In this document: positions 25,832 through 34,924 of the stretch, one piece after another
How positions within the stretch are numbered: position 1 is the stretch's first letter
Layout: every line of letters begins with the position of its first letter
NCBI RefSeq assembly: GCF_002929825.1
Contig: NZ_PJJN01000037.1
Coordinates: 400,313-464,312, forward strand
Length of the DNA: 64,000 bases
Direction: 5' to 3'
Origin: Cryobacterium sp. Y29
GTDB lineage: Bacteria > Actinomycetota > Actinomycetes > Actinomycetales > Microbacteriaceae
The notes under the pieces: model-generated
Databases searched by the model: none
What the model saw: the letters and a program-made list of their open reading frames with translations, nothing else
What the model was told of the DNA's origin: nothing
Made by a program: the position numbers and the translations under genes

Positions 25832-27183
25832 GCGGCGTCTCCCAACGGGCTCAAGACGGTCTCGATGTATTTGGTGTGGTGGTTGACCTCGGCGAAGTCA
25901 TCCAGGGCAACCAGTGAGCGGAGCAGCCCGATGGTGGTTTTGACTCCGTCGATGTGCGCTTCGTCAAGGGCCCGTTGCGACCGGGCGATGGCCAGCTCCC
26001 GTGTCGGTGCCCAGACGATGATCTTGCCGAGCAGCGAATCGTAAAACGGGGCCACGGTTTTGCCCGCGGTGAAACCGAAATCCGAACGCACGCCCGCGCC
26101 TCCGGGCAGGGTCATGGCCTTGATCAGGCCGGGGCTCGGCATGAAGTTGTTGTCGGGATCTTCCGCATTGATGCGAAATTCCAGCGCGTGGCCGACGAAG
26201 TGAACGTCATTCTGCGTGATGTCGAGCTTCTGACCGGCGGCGATCCGCAACTGCTCACGCACCAGGTCCATTCCGGTGATGGCCTCGGTGATGGTGTGTT
26301 CTACCTGAATACGCGTGTTCATTTCAATGAAAGCGACCTCATGGCTGGCCGGATCGTAGAGAAACTCGATGGTACCCACGCCGACATAGTTCGCCTTGCG
26401 CGCCAGCTCCACCGATGAGTCGCGCATCCGTTCCCGTACGGCGTCCGGCAGGCTGGGCGCCGGGGCTTCCTCCAGAATTTTCTGCTGCCGGCGCTGCATG
26501 GAGCAGTCTCGGTCCCCGAGGTGCACGTACGTCTCACCGTCTCCCAGAATCTGCACCTCAACGTGGCGGGCCTGCGTCACGAACTTCTCGAAGTACACAT
26601 CGGAAGAGTTGAAGGCACCGAGGGCTTCCGCCTGCGCTATCTCGACCGTCGCGCGCAACTGTGCCGGGTCCTCCACCAGACGGATGCCGCGCCCCCCACC
26701 CCCTGCAGAAGCCTTGACCACCAGGGGGTATCCGATGCGTGCCGCAATGGCTTCGAGATCATCGTCGTCCTGCACTGCCGTTTCGGTACCGGGGAGAGTC
26801 GGAACACCGGCGTCAAGCGCCGCCCGTCGAGCACGGGACTTGTCTCCCATGAGTTCGATCGACTCCGGGGAGGGCCCCACCCAGATAAGACCGGCGGCAA
26901 GTACTTTGCGAGCGAACTCGGCATTCTCGGACAGAAAACCGTAACCGGGATGAACGGCATCCACGCCGCTGTCGAGGGCGGCCTTCAACACGGCATCGTG
27001 GTTGAGATAACTGAGCCCCGCCGGGGCCGGCCCCACCACGATGACCTCATCGGCCAGGTCTGCGGCGAGAGAGGCTTTGTCGGCTTCGCTCGCGACCGCG
27101 ACGGTCACGAGCCCCATTTCGCGAGCGGTACGGATGATTCGAACGGCGATTTCGCCGCGATTGGCTACGAGGAGTTTTTTCAT
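25828..27183 (-). CDS. accC: Biotin carboxylase
   Basis: 451 residues, the usual size of AccC. The N-terminal NRGEIAVRIIRTAREMG, the ATP-grasp loop KASAGGGGRGIRLVED, RDCSMQRRQQKILEEAPAP, and FIEMNTRIQVEHTITEAITGMDLV are all present. It would carboxylate biotin on the small carrier encoded just upstream (27252-27488) using bicarbonate and ATP. Placement between a biotin carrier and pxpB, not beside an acyl-CoA carboxyltransferase, implies that the carboxyl acceptor is the substrate of the Pxp subunits. Confidence 0.93.
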   Translation of the reverse strand: MKKLLVANRGEIAVRIIRTAREMGLVTVAVASEADKASLAADLADEVIVVGPAPAGLSYLNHDAVLKAALDSGVDAVHPGYGFLSENAEFARKVLAAGLIWVGPSPESIELMGDKSRARRAALDAGVPTLPGTETAVQDDDDLEAIAARIGYPLVVKASAGGGGRGIRLVEDPAQLRATVEIAQAEALGAFNSSDVYFEKFVTQARHVEVQILGDGETYVHLGDRDCSMQRRQQKILEEAPAPSLPDAVRERMRDSSVELARKANYVGVGTIEFLYDPASHEVAFIEMNTRIQVEHTITEAITGMDLVREQLRIAAGQKLDITQNDVHFVGHALEFRINAEDPDNNFMPSPGLIKAMTLPGGAGVRSDFGFTAGKTVAPFYDSLLGKIIVWAPTRELAIARSQRALDEAHIDGVKTTIGLLRSLVALDDFAEVNHHTKYIETVLSPLGDAA

Positions 27184-27251
27184 TGAGTCTTCCAGTGAGT
27201 CGAGTGAAACGTGATCGATGGCGGGGCAGCGCTGATCTCTGCAGACGACGT

Positions 27252-27488
27252 TCAGGAGGTGAGGGCGATCACGTCACCGGGGTTGACGACGCCGAAGTCG
27301 TCGACCTCAAATTTTTCGAGCACACCGTCGAATTCGGCGCGCACTTCGCTGAATTGCTTCATAATCTCCACGAGGCCGATGGTCTGCCCTGCCGAGACGG
27401 TATCGCCCTCGTTGATGTAGGGGTCTTTGCCCGGGCCGGGCTTGCGATAGAAAATTCCGGGAAGCGGGGAGATGATCTGGCGGCTCAT
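27252..27488 (-). CDS. Biotin carboxyl carrier protein (short)
   Basis: 78 residues, a bare biotinyl domain: ISPLPGIFYRKPGPG, GDTVSAGQTIGLVEIMKQF with the biotin-accepting lysine in the E-I-M-K context, then GVLEKFEVDDFGVVNPGD. The usual A-M-K-M is changed to I-M-K-Q. It lacks the long Pro/Ala linker of AccB, as in carriers of dedicated carboxylases. It sits between pxpA and accC on the same strand. Confidence 0.88.
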   Translation of the reverse strand: MSRQIISPLPGIFYRKPGPGKDPYINEGDTVSAGQTIGLVEIMKQFSEVRAEFDGVLEKFEVDDFGVVNPGDVIALTS

Positions 27489-27564
27489 AAGTTCACTTTC
27501 ATCGAGCGGTTGGGAGTGGAAACGCACGCGGAAGCCGCTCGGGGCACCCATCGGGCGTGGTGAA

Positions 27565-28302
27565 TCATCGGCCGAGCGCCTCACGCACGGCAACGGCGAC
27601 GGCTGGAGAGTTCGAGGTGTCAGAGTGCACGCACACGCTGCCGAAGGGGATCTGGAGTTCGGTACCGTCGTTGGCCAGCACCGTACCGTCCGCGAGTGCC
27701 CGGCGCACCCGGGTCGCAGCCTGAGCCGGGTCAGTGTTCTCCGGGCGACGGAGAATTATCAGGCCACCCTCAGCGTTGTAGTTCAAGTCCACGTAGAGTT
27801 CCGACACGAATTCCACGCCTTCGCGCTCGGTAACCGTCTCGTGCGCGGTGCCGGCTAGACCGAAAATCGGCACACCATACGACTTGGCAACCTTCGCTGC
27901 CGCCTGCATGAGCGACTCATCACGGGACAGCATTCCAAACAGGGAACCGTGCGGCTTGATGTGGTTGAGTGGCATGTCGTACTTGTGCAGAAATGCAACG
28001 AGTGCGCCCACCTGGTACCGAATAATCGATTCCACCTCGGAGGGCATCAGCTTCATTTCGCGGCGACCGAACCCGACCAAGTCGGGCAGCCCCGGATGCG
28101 CTCCGACGAGCACCCCGTGCTGTCGAGCGAGCGCAACGGTGGTGTCCATTGCATCGGGATCTCCGGAATGAAAGCCGCAGGCAACGTTCGCCACGTCGAC
28201 CAGTTTCATAAGGGCTTCGTCATTTCCGAAACTGTGAATGCCGAGGGCTTCCCCCATATCGGAGTTCACGCTGATGTTCGACCTGCTGTTCACATCTACC
28301 AT
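27565..28302 (-). CDS. pxpA: 5-oxoprolinase-like subunit A (LamB/YcsF family)
   Basis: 245 residues. The N-terminus ISVNSDMGEALGIH, the motif VANVACGFHSGDPDAMD, GAHPGLPDLVGFGRREM and NHIKPHGSLFGML belong to the LamB/YcsF family, whose members form 5-oxoprolinase with PxpB and PxpC. Conserved Asp and His residues for metal or substrate binding are present. It is first in the operon, divergent from a PucR-type regulator with a 99-base shared promoter region. Whether the substrate is 5-oxoproline or another lactam or amide is open, because biotin genes are interleaved here. Confidence 0.92.
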   Translation of the reverse strand: MVDVNSRSNISVNSDMGEALGIHSFGNDEALMKLVDVANVACGFHSGDPDAMDTTVALARQHGVLVGAHPGLPDLVGFGRREMKLMPSEVESIIRYQVGALVAFLHKYDMPLNHIKPHGSLFGMLSRDESLMQAAAKVAKSYGVPIFGLAGTAHETVTEREGVEFVSELYVDLNYNAEGGLIILRRPENTDPAQAATRVRRALADGTVLANDGTELQIPFGSVCVHSDTSNSPAVAVAVREALGR

Positions 28303-28401
28303 CCCCCCACGCTACGGTGCGCAGGCGGCACGGCCCAGTGGGCATCTGCACTAAGCTTGCGGAAAACTTTGTGCAAACTGCCGTTTAGACTGGACGTTCC
28401 G

Positions 28402-29868
28402 ATGCGCGTTGTCGACCTGATTCTGGAACGGTCCCTGCAGTTGTTGCTGCAAACGCCCTCATCGGAGGCGCGTCTGGCGACCGAACTCAGCGGATGCGCT
28501 CCCACCGAACTGATGGATCCCACGCCGTTTCTTGATCCGCATGCGTTGCTACTCACCAGCGGTATCGGAATGAATTTCTCCGATGAGCGTACCTGGGACG
28601 CTTTCGTTGAGCGCCTCGCCGAGGTACCCGTCTGCGCCATAGTCTTCGCGACGGGGATGGCCCATCGCGTCCTTCCTCCCGGCTTGGTCGCCGCCTGCAC
28701 TAAGCGGGATATCCCCCTGTTGGAAGTGCCTGCAGCGGTTCCCCCATTGCAGGTGAATCGCTTCATTGAAAGCGTTATGCACGCCGAACGGCTGGCTGTG
28801 GTCAACCAGGGCTGGACGCTTGCCGATGAATGCGCTCGGCTTGCCAACCAGGATGCCGAGGTGGTGACCCTGCTTGCCACCATCTTCAACACGATCCAGT
28901 CTCCCCTGGCCGTTTACGACGCCTATGGCACGGTGATTGCGCAATACCCGGCAATCGCGTCGTGGACGGAGGGAATCAGAACAAAGCCGGAGGTGGGAGT
29001 GTTGAATATTCCCCTGCCGATGGGACTCAATAATCCCTGCCGCCTGGCCATCCGAGACAAGGACAGTGACAGCCCACTCGCCTCCCTGCTGGGACCGGTC
29101 GCGTCCATCATTGCGCTGCAACTCAACCGATCGGTGATTGTTGATGCCAGCCGTCAGCACGAGATCAAGAATTTTGTGATCGCCTGCCAGTCTTGGGAGG
29201 AAGCGACGCATCTCGACGTGAGGCGGACCTTTCAGGACATCGGCCTGGATACGAGTGAGGAGACGACCGTTCTGGTCGCGGATATGAGCGGCGAGTTCGC
29301 CTCGACATCCTGGCAATTGCGGGTTGCCCTGCACGAGAAGTTTCAGACTGTTCGGGTTGCCGAGTTCGGCGACCGCATGGTCGCGCTGGCGCAAAACCCT
29401 CGCGTTGACTTCGATATCGTCGTCGAGCGCCTGCTGCACATCCATGATTGGCAGCCACTAGTTCTGAAACGTCCCACGCTCAGCCTGTTCGAGCTTCGAT
29501 TGTCGGTGGTGCACGCTCTTCAAATGGTGCAAAGGATCGATCGGCCCCAGCTTGCCCCGGACTTCGGACTCAGCGCCGTCGTCACGGCCACCGCCGGACG
29601 GGGGTCAAAGGAGTCAGCACGCAAATTTCTGGCCCCGCTCTGGGAACACGACTCGAAGCGCACCGGCCCATTGGTGGAGACGCTGCGCGCGTACCTGCGC
29701 AATGACGCACAGCCGTCGAAGACCTGCAGCGCGTTGTTCATTCATCGCAACTCGCTCAATTATCGACTGCGCAAGATCGAATCGCTGTTGCGCTTGAACC
29801 TCAGCTCCGTGGAAGGTCAGGCCACTTGCCTGTTTGCATTGCGTCTGGTCGACCTTGACGACAAATAG
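28402..29868 (+). CDS. PucR-family transcriptional regulator
   Basis: 488 residues. The N-terminal PucR ligand domain (MRVVDLILERSLQLLLQ, then FLDPHALLLTSGIGMNF) is followed by a GGDEF-like middle part. The C-terminal helix-turn-helix (CSALFIHRNSLNYRLRKIE then SLLRLNLSS) is typical of PucR/CdaR regulators of nitrogen-compound catabolism. ATG 28402 is at the domain start; the frame extends 450 bases upstream over pxpA but without homology. Divergent placement suggests that it controls the pxp operon. Confidence 0.9.
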   Translation: MRVVDLILERSLQLLLQTPSSEARLATELSGCAPTELMDPTPFLDPHALLLTSGIGMNFSDERTWDAFVERLAEVPVCAIVFATGMAHRVLPPGLVAACTKRDIPLLEVPAAVPPLQVNRFIESVMHAERLAVVNQGWTLADECARLANQDAEVVTLLATIFNTIQSPLAVYDAYGTVIAQYPAIASWTEGIRTKPEVGVLNIPLPMGLNNPCRLAIRDKDSDSPLASLLGPVASIIALQLNRSVIVDASRQHEIKNFVIACQSWEEATHLDVRRTFQDIGLDTSEETTVLVADMSGEFASTSWQLRVALHEKFQTVRVAEFGDRMVALAQNPRVDFDIVVERLLHIHDWQPLVLKRPTLSLFELRLSVVHALQMVQRIDRPQLAPDFGLSAVVTATAGRGSKESARKFLAPLWEHDSKRTGPLVETLRAYLRNDAQPSKTCSALFIHRNSLNYRLRKIESLLRLNLSSVEGQATCLFALRLVDLDDK

Positions 29869-29872
29869 CAAC

Positions 29873-29904
29873 GGCGTGGGAATGCCCGAAGGCACTCCCA
29901 CGCC
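29873..29904. terminator. Bidirectional hairpin terminator
   Basis: GGCGTGGGA-a-TGCC faces GGCA-c-TCCCACGCC around CGAA. It lies five bases after the PucR stop and before the end of the minus-strand permease remnant, so it can serve both. Confidence 0.55.
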
Positions 29905-29924
29905 GCAGCAACAGGGCAATCCTG

Positions 29925-30363
29925 TTACTTGGTACCGGCAAGCGCCGTGACCAGAGCCGTGCTACCCGCAGTGGTCTTCCACAGCCCACCGTTAACGGCG
30001 GAGGCGACGACAGCGGCGAGATTGGGGCCCCAGGTCGCGCCCACACCGGCGAGGCCAGTTTCAGAAGCGTCGGGTCCCGGGATGGTGAAGGTGAGGAAGA
30101 TGCCCACTGAGGCGCTGAAACCGTAAGCGAGAATGTAGAACACCCAGCCAAAGCTCCACCGCTGGTGGAATTTGGTGTCCTTGCGCTTTCCGAGTGCGGC
30201 GTAGTCCATGGTGAACATCATCATGATCCACACGCCCATGTACGCAGCGAATGTGGCGAGCCACCCCGGGCCACTTGTGACGACGGCGAGTCCGGATTCG
30301 GGCTGCTGGGTGAGCCAGGTGCTGGCCTTGCAGGACCAGAGTGAATACCAGGCCCAGTAGGTG
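29925..30363 (-). pseudogene. C-terminal fragment of a membrane transporter
   Basis: The frame is open from just after the cupin stop (TGA at 30371-30369) to a stop at 29925, about 145 residues without a proper start. It has hydrophobic segments WLATFAAYMGVWIMMMF, SFGWVFYILAYGFS then ASVGIFLTF, and a Gly/Ala-rich end. The N-terminal part is missing, cut exactly at the cupin gene. I cannot name the family with confidence. Confidence 0.5.
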
Positions 30364-30368
30364 AGTCG

Positions 30369-30647
30369 TCAGACGAGTTTTTCAACTTCCACGAATTCGA
30401 TCGCTCGCGACCCACGATTCTCGACGGTGTGTTCGGCTCCAGACGGCCGGGTGTAGCTCTGGCCAGTACGAATTTCCGCGACGATCTCTGAGCCGTCGGA
30501 GTTGATCACGTGCATGGTTTCGTTGACGAGGGGCACGACCGCATACTCGAATTTATGAACATGCATCGGAATGGCACCTCCCGGTTCAATCGTCCACTTG
30601 GTCACGCGAAAAATACCATTGTCGATCTGCGTCTCACCGGTGGCCAT
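30369..30647 (-). CDS. Small cupin-domain protein
   Basis: 92 residues. EPGGAIPMHVHKFEYAVVPL carries the first cupin motif (H-x-H...E), followed by GQSYTRPSGAEHTVENRGS with the second (P...H...N). Metal binding is likely. Small single-domain cupins of this size often accompany catabolic operons. It lies downstream of the ten-gene operon and directly abuts a truncated transporter gene, so a deletion ended beside it. Confidence 0.8.
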   Translation of the reverse strand: MATGETQIDNGIFRVTKWTIEPGGAIPMHVHKFEYAVVPLVNETMHVINSDGSEIVAEIRTGQSYTRPSGAEHTVENRGSRAIEFVEVEKLV

Positions 30648-30710
30648 GAGTTCCCTTGCTCGTTGGAGATAGTAGCGAGCTTACTCAGGGCGGGATGAGA
30701 GCGATTCGGT

Positions 30711-30910
30711 CTATGCGGCGGGAGCAGCGACATCCACTGGCATGGTGCTGCTGTCGCCGGGGTGCTTCCAGACTGGGTACCCGATGAGTTCGACGGCAGC
30801 GCCGATCACGAGGGAGGCGCCGAAGCCCTGCAGGTCGGCAGCGCGACCGAGAGCCGGCTGGATGAAGACCCCAACGAGACTGCCGAATAGCGAGCAGCCT
30901 ACCCGTCGGT
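30711..30910 (-). pseudogene. Second permease C-terminal fragment
   Basis: A minus-strand frame contains GCSLFGSLVGVFIQPALGRA then ADLQGFGASLVIGAAVELIG and YPVWKHPGD before its stop, two hydrophobic helices plus a polar tail as at the end of a transporter. The part upstream of 30910 reads as unrelated sequence. It is likely debris of an uptake gene that followed the aldehyde dehydrogenase operon. Confidence 0.4.
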
Positions 30911-31046
30911 TTGCCGCGACCGTCACGGTGGCGTGGGTGCAGGCCGGCATCGCCACGAGTGACGGCCGTCATTTCTGCTCGAGTTGGTGGGCGGGCTGCA
31001 AGGCATGGCCCGGGGGCACGTCAAGGTGGTCGACGCGTCCGGAGGT

Positions 31047-32594
31047 CTAGTTCACGGCGGCAAAGGGGTCGGCGATGCCCACATAGCGTGTCTCCACGTA
31101 TTCGTCGATGCCCTCGAAGCCGCCCTCCCGGCCAAGCCCAGACTGCTTGACTCCACCAAACGGTGCTGCCGGGTTCGAGACGATGCCCGTATTCACTCCG
31201 AGCATGCCCACCTCGAGCTCCTCGGACAGTCGCAGCGCACGGTTGAGATCGAGGGTAAAGACGTACCCAACGAGACCGAATTCGGTGTCATTAGCCAACG
31301 CGATCGCTTCCTCTTCGGTCACGAAGGTGATGATCGGCGCGACGGGACCGAAGACTTCTTCGTGCATGATGCGGGCGGAGGCGGGGACATCCGTCAGCAC
31401 GGTCGGCTCGTAAAAGTATCCCGCGCCGTCGATGTACGCCCCGCCGAGGGCGAGGTGCGCGCCCGCCGTCTGTGCGTCGGTCACGAGCTCGTGCACCTTG
31501 GCCCGGGTGGCTTCATCGACGAGCGGGCCGAGCAACGATCCGGGCTCGGTGCCGCGGCCGACGGTGTGGGCGCGCATGCGCTTTACCAAACGTTTGGTGA
31601 ACTCCCCCGCGATGGATTCGTGCACCAGCAGGCGATTTGCCGCGGTGCAGGCCTCGCCGCCGTTGCGCAGCTTCGCGACCATGGCACCATCGACGGCCGC
31701 GTCAAGATCGGCATCTTCGAAAACAATGAGCGGAGCGTTGCCGCCGAGCTCCATGGACACCCGAAGCACTTGATCCGCCGCACTTTTCAACAGGTTGATG
31801 CCCACCGGGGTCGATCCGGTGAATGACAGCTTACGAAGCCGGGGGTCCGTGATCAGCGGTCCCGTTACGGCGCCGGCGCTCGTGGTCTGCACCACGTTGA
31901 GTACTCCGGCTGGCAGTCCGCATTCTTGCAGCACCTGGGCAAAGAGCAGCGCGCTGAGCGGGGTGAGCGCCGCGGGCTTCAGCACCATTGTGCAGCCCGC
32001 TGCGATGGCCGGGGCGATTTTGCGCGTGGCCATCGCGAGCGGAAAATTCCACGGCGTGATGAACAGGCACGGCCCGACCGCGCGCCTGGTCACCATCAGG
32101 CGGCTTCGGCCGTCGGGCGCGACCGCAAACCGTCCCGAGATACGGGCGGCCTCCTCCGAGAACCAGCGCAAAAATTCGGCGCCGTAGGCTACCTCGCCGC
32201 GGGCCTCGGCGAGCGGCTTGCCCATTTCGAGAGTCATCAGCAGCGCGAAGTCGTCGGTGCGCGCAGTGACTGCTTCGAACGCCGCCCGCAAGATTTCGGC
32301 GCGCACTCGCGGCGGGGTCTTCGCCCATTGCTCTTGGGCAGCGGATGCCGCCGCCAGCGCCGCCAGGCCGTCTTGCGGCGTCGCATCCGCTACCTGAATC
32401 AGAACGTTTCCGGTCGAGGGGTCGCAGACGTCGAAAATTCCTCCATCGCTCGCAGCTCGCCACTCACCCCCGATGAACAGGCCCGTGGGCAAGCTCGCGA
32501 GTAGAGCCAGTTCGTCGGCGCGGGTGACGCCTGCAGGCTGGCGTGCTTCGGTCATGTTCGTCGCGGGCAGGTCGGTCGCGGGGGTGATAGTCAC
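31047..32594 (-). CDS. NAD(P)-dependent aldehyde dehydrogenase (succinate-semialdehyde type)
   Basis: 515 residues. Catalytic landmarks are FITPWNFPLAMATRKIAPA, the Glu in MELGGNAPLIVFEDADLD and the Cys in GGEACTAANRLLVHESI, then EEVFGPVAPI and the GGVKQSGLGREGG end. ANRLLVHESI and FTGSTPVG resemble GabD-like semialdehyde dehydrogenases. It overlaps the iron alcohol dehydrogenase gene by four bases and is the last gene of the operon starting at 41632. It probably oxidises a carbon-chain semialdehyde made by that operon. Confidence 0.88.
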   Translation of the reverse strand: MTITPATDLPATNMTEARQPAGVTRADELALLASLPTGLFIGGEWRAASDGGIFDVCDPSTGNVLIQVADATPQDGLAALAAASAAQEQWAKTPPRVRAEILRAAFEAVTARTDDFALLMTLEMGKPLAEARGEVAYGAEFLRWFSEEAARISGRFAVAPDGRSRLMVTRRAVGPCLFITPWNFPLAMATRKIAPAIAAGCTMVLKPAALTPLSALLFAQVLQECGLPAGVLNVVQTTSAGAVTGPLITDPRLRKLSFTGSTPVGINLLKSAADQVLRVSMELGGNAPLIVFEDADLDAAVDGAMVAKLRNGGEACTAANRLLVHESIAGEFTKRLVKRMRAHTVGRGTEPGSLLGPLVDEATRAKVHELVTDAQTAGAHLALGGAYIDGAGYFYEPTVLTDVPASARIMHEEVFGPVAPIITFVTEEEAIALANDTEFGLVGYVFTLDLNRALRLSEELEVGMLGVNTGIVSNPAAPFGGVKQSGLGREGGFEGIDEYVETRYVGIADPFAAVN

Positions 32595-33820
32595 AGGGAC
32601 TCCTTCAGAATGCGCACCACGTCGTCGACGGTGGGCTGGATCGGATTGTTGACGGTGACGGTATCGGCGAGCGTGTCGGCGGCGAGCGACGCCAAGTCAC
32701 CCTCGGTCACGCCGAAGTTCGAGAGTGGGCCGGTCATACCGACCCTTACGGCAAGCGCGGCGATGGCCTCGATGGCGCGCTGCGCGTTCTCGGACTCCGG
32801 CAGGTCGGTACGCCCGACGCCGAGGGCGAAGGCCACCCGGGCGATGCGGGCCGCGCGGGCGGCGAGGTTGAACCGGAGCACACCCTCGATCACGATGCAC
32901 AGCGCGAGTCCGTGCGGAATATTGAACTGGCCCCCGAGTGGATGCGCGATGCCGTGCACGAGGCCAAGTCCGGTGTGTGAGAAACCGACTCCGGCCACGT
33001 GGCTTGCGAGCAACAGTTCGGACCGGGCCTCGATGTCCGCGCCGTTGTCGACCGCGCGCGGCAGAAACTCGGCGACGGTCGCGATGACTTGCAGGGCGAT
33101 GCCGTCGCTATACGGGTTCGCTCGCACCGATAGATAGGACTCGAGTGCGTGAGTGAGGGCGTCCATGCCGGTGGCCGCGGTCGCTCCGGCCGGCAGGCCG
33201 ACGGTGAGGTCGGGGTCGAGCACCGCCGCCCGGGCGAGCGCGCTGTCATGACCCACGTAGAACTTTCGGTGACTGACGACATCGGTGATCACGCCGAAGG
33301 CGTTCACCTCCGCGCCGGTGCCCGCAGTCGTGGGTACGGTCACGATCGGCAGCGCCGGGTGTTCGAAAGTGCTGCGATAGTCGAGGTCGATGCCGCGCTG
33401 CGGGTTCACGGAGCCGAGGGCGATGCCTTTCGCAGCATCCATTGACGACCCGCCGCCCACGGCAACAATGCCATCCGCGCCGACCGATGCCGCGAGATCG
33501 CTGCCTTCGTCAACGCATGTGGTCGTGGGGTTTGGGGTGACCCCGCCGAAGATGGTCACGGCGAGCCCTTCGCCTTCGAGGGCCTCTCGTACAGCGGCGA
33601 CAACCGGGCTCGTGGCGAGGAACGGATCGGTCACTACCAACGCGTGCGTGACACCGCTCGCCGCAGTGATCCTGCCAACCTCAGTGACGGTGCCGCGACC
33701 GAAGTGCGCGACCGGTTTTGGGTCGAGCACGAGCGCCATCTCGCTGAGCGGCCGGGGCAGCGGCGCGAGCCCGGTCGCCGTAGTTTGTGGCGCGGCGTGC
33801 GCGGTTTCGATCGCACTCAT
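32591..33820 (-). CDS. Iron-containing alcohol dehydrogenase
   Basis: 409 residues of the group III alcohol dehydrogenase family. HFGRGTVTEVGRI, the dinucleotide loop IVAVGGGSSMDAAKGIAL, TVPTTAGTGAEVN, and the metal-binding His cluster in GLVHGIAHPLGGQFNIPHGL are present. It should interconvert an alcohol and an aldehyde with NAD(P) and Fe2+ or Zn2+. It overlaps genes on both sides by four bases. In an operon with two aldehyde dehydrogenases it probably feeds one of them. Confidence 0.92.
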   Translation of the reverse strand: MSAIETAHAAPQTTATGLAPLPRPLSEMALVLDPKPVAHFGRGTVTEVGRITAASGVTHALVVTDPFLATSPVVAAVREALEGEGLAVTIFGGVTPNPTTTCVDEGSDLAASVGADGIVAVGGGSSMDAAKGIALGSVNPQRGIDLDYRSTFEHPALPIVTVPTTAGTGAEVNAFGVITDVVSHRKFYVGHDSALARAAVLDPDLTVGLPAGATAATGMDALTHALESYLSVRANPYSDGIALQVIATVAEFLPRAVDNGADIEARSELLLASHVAGVGFSHTGLGLVHGIAHPLGGQFNIPHGLALCIVIEGVLRFNLAARAARIARVAFALGVGRTDLPESENAQRAIEAIAALAVRVGMTGPLSNFGVTEGDLASLAADTLADTVTVNNPIQPTVDDVVRILKESL

Positions 33821-34890
33821 ACGGAGGCCAGGTCGGCGTTGACAGACGATGCCACGGCCACGGCCGCGGCGGACGCCGCGACGGACGCCGCGATGGACGC
33901 CGCAGTGGAGACTTCGGCGGCTTCTTCGGCCGCGGCGACGGCCGCGACGACATCAGCGGGGCTTGTCGGCGTGGAATCGTTCAGGCGCAGGTTGATGCCG
34001 CTGAGATCTTCGTAGAGGCGCACCGGGCTCATCTCACCGGCGCCGTCACCGTATTGGGCGCGGGCGCGGCGGTAGATTTGTTCTACCAGGCCGCTGAGTT
34101 CGGCGGGGACTCCCACCGTCCGGGCCAGGTCAATGGACAGCCCAAGGTCTTTGCAGGCGAGGGCGATGGAGAAACCCTCGTCGTAGTCGCCCTCGCCGAG
34201 AATCGACAGCACGTCGTGCTGCACGAAGTTGCTGTTGGCGGGGCTCGCAATGAGCGAGGCCCGCAATACGCTGAGGTCGACTCCGGCCTTCACTCCGATG
34301 CTCAGCACCTCTGCCGTGGCGACGAGGTGCGAGAACCACAGCTGGTTGATCATGAGTTTCACGGCGTAGCCGGTTCCGGCGGCACCGACGTGCAAAATTC
34401 GCTCCGGGTCTCCCATCGCCTCGAAGATTGGTCGCAGCTCGTCGAAGTCGTCAGAAGAGCCTCCAACGAAGATCTGCAGCATGCCCGAGGCTGCGCCGAC
34501 CGACATACCGCTGACTGGGGCGTCTAAAATGCGCAGTCCGCGGTTGGCGTGTTCGAATCGCACTCCGTTGGCCACGTCGGGAACGGAGGTGGACATGTCA
34601 ATCCAGCAGCCGCCATCCGCTATTCCGGCGAGAATTCCGTGCTTGCCGTTGATAACGGTGTCGACGTGCCGCGGCGTGGGCAGCATTGTGATGACGACGT
34701 CGGTCTGCGCTGCGACGTCGGCCGGGGTGTCGGCCCAGACGGCGCCGTTGGCGAGGAGTGCGGCGGCCGATTCACGACGGATGTCGTTCACCACCAGCGC
34801 GTAGCCGGCCTTCTGCAGGTTGCGGGTCATGCCGGAGCCCATGTTGCCGAGGCCAATAAAGCCGACTCGCGTCGACGGAGTAGCGGTCAT
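33817..34890 (-). CDS. Beta-hydroxyacid dehydrogenase (3-hydroxyisobutyrate dehydrogenase family) with Ala-rich tail
   Basis: 357 residues. The Rossmann motif GFIGLGNMGSGMTRNL, the substrate loop DAPVSGMSVGAASG and the catalytic-lysine block GTGYAVKLMINQLWF are those of the family; the enzyme oxidises a beta-hydroxyacid or reduces a semialdehyde with NAD(P). The fold should end near residue 300. The last 50 or so residues are an Ala/Val/Ser-rich low-complexity tail encoded by repeated GACGCCGC-type units (about 33840-33950), which is unusual. It overlaps the alcohol dehydrogenase gene by four bases, and a 34-base gap separates it from the next upstream gene. Confidence 0.9.
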   Translation of the reverse strand: MTATPSTRVGFIGLGNMGSGMTRNLQKAGYALVVNDIRRESAAALLANGAVWADTPADVAAQTDVVITMLPTPRHVDTVINGKHGILAGIADGGCWIDMSTSVPDVANGVRFEHANRGLRILDAPVSGMSVGAASGMLQIFVGGSSDDFDELRPIFEAMGDPERILHVGAAGTGYAVKLMINQLWFSHLVATAEVLSIGVKAGVDLSVLRASLIASPANSNFVQHDVLSILGEGDYDEGFSIALACKDLGLSIDLARTVGVPAELSGLVEQIYRRARAQYGDGAGEMSPVRLYEDLSGINLRLNDSTPTSPADVVAAVAAAEEAAEVSTAASIAASVAASAAAVAVASSVNADLASV

Positions 34891-34924
34891 AGCAGTTCTC
34901 TCAATTCAGTCTGTGGTGGTCGAC

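Noticed and set aside
27949..28401. In-frame upstream extension of the PucR gene across pxpA
   Set aside because: The PucR domain begins at ATG 28402; the extension is antisense to pxpA and has no homology pattern.
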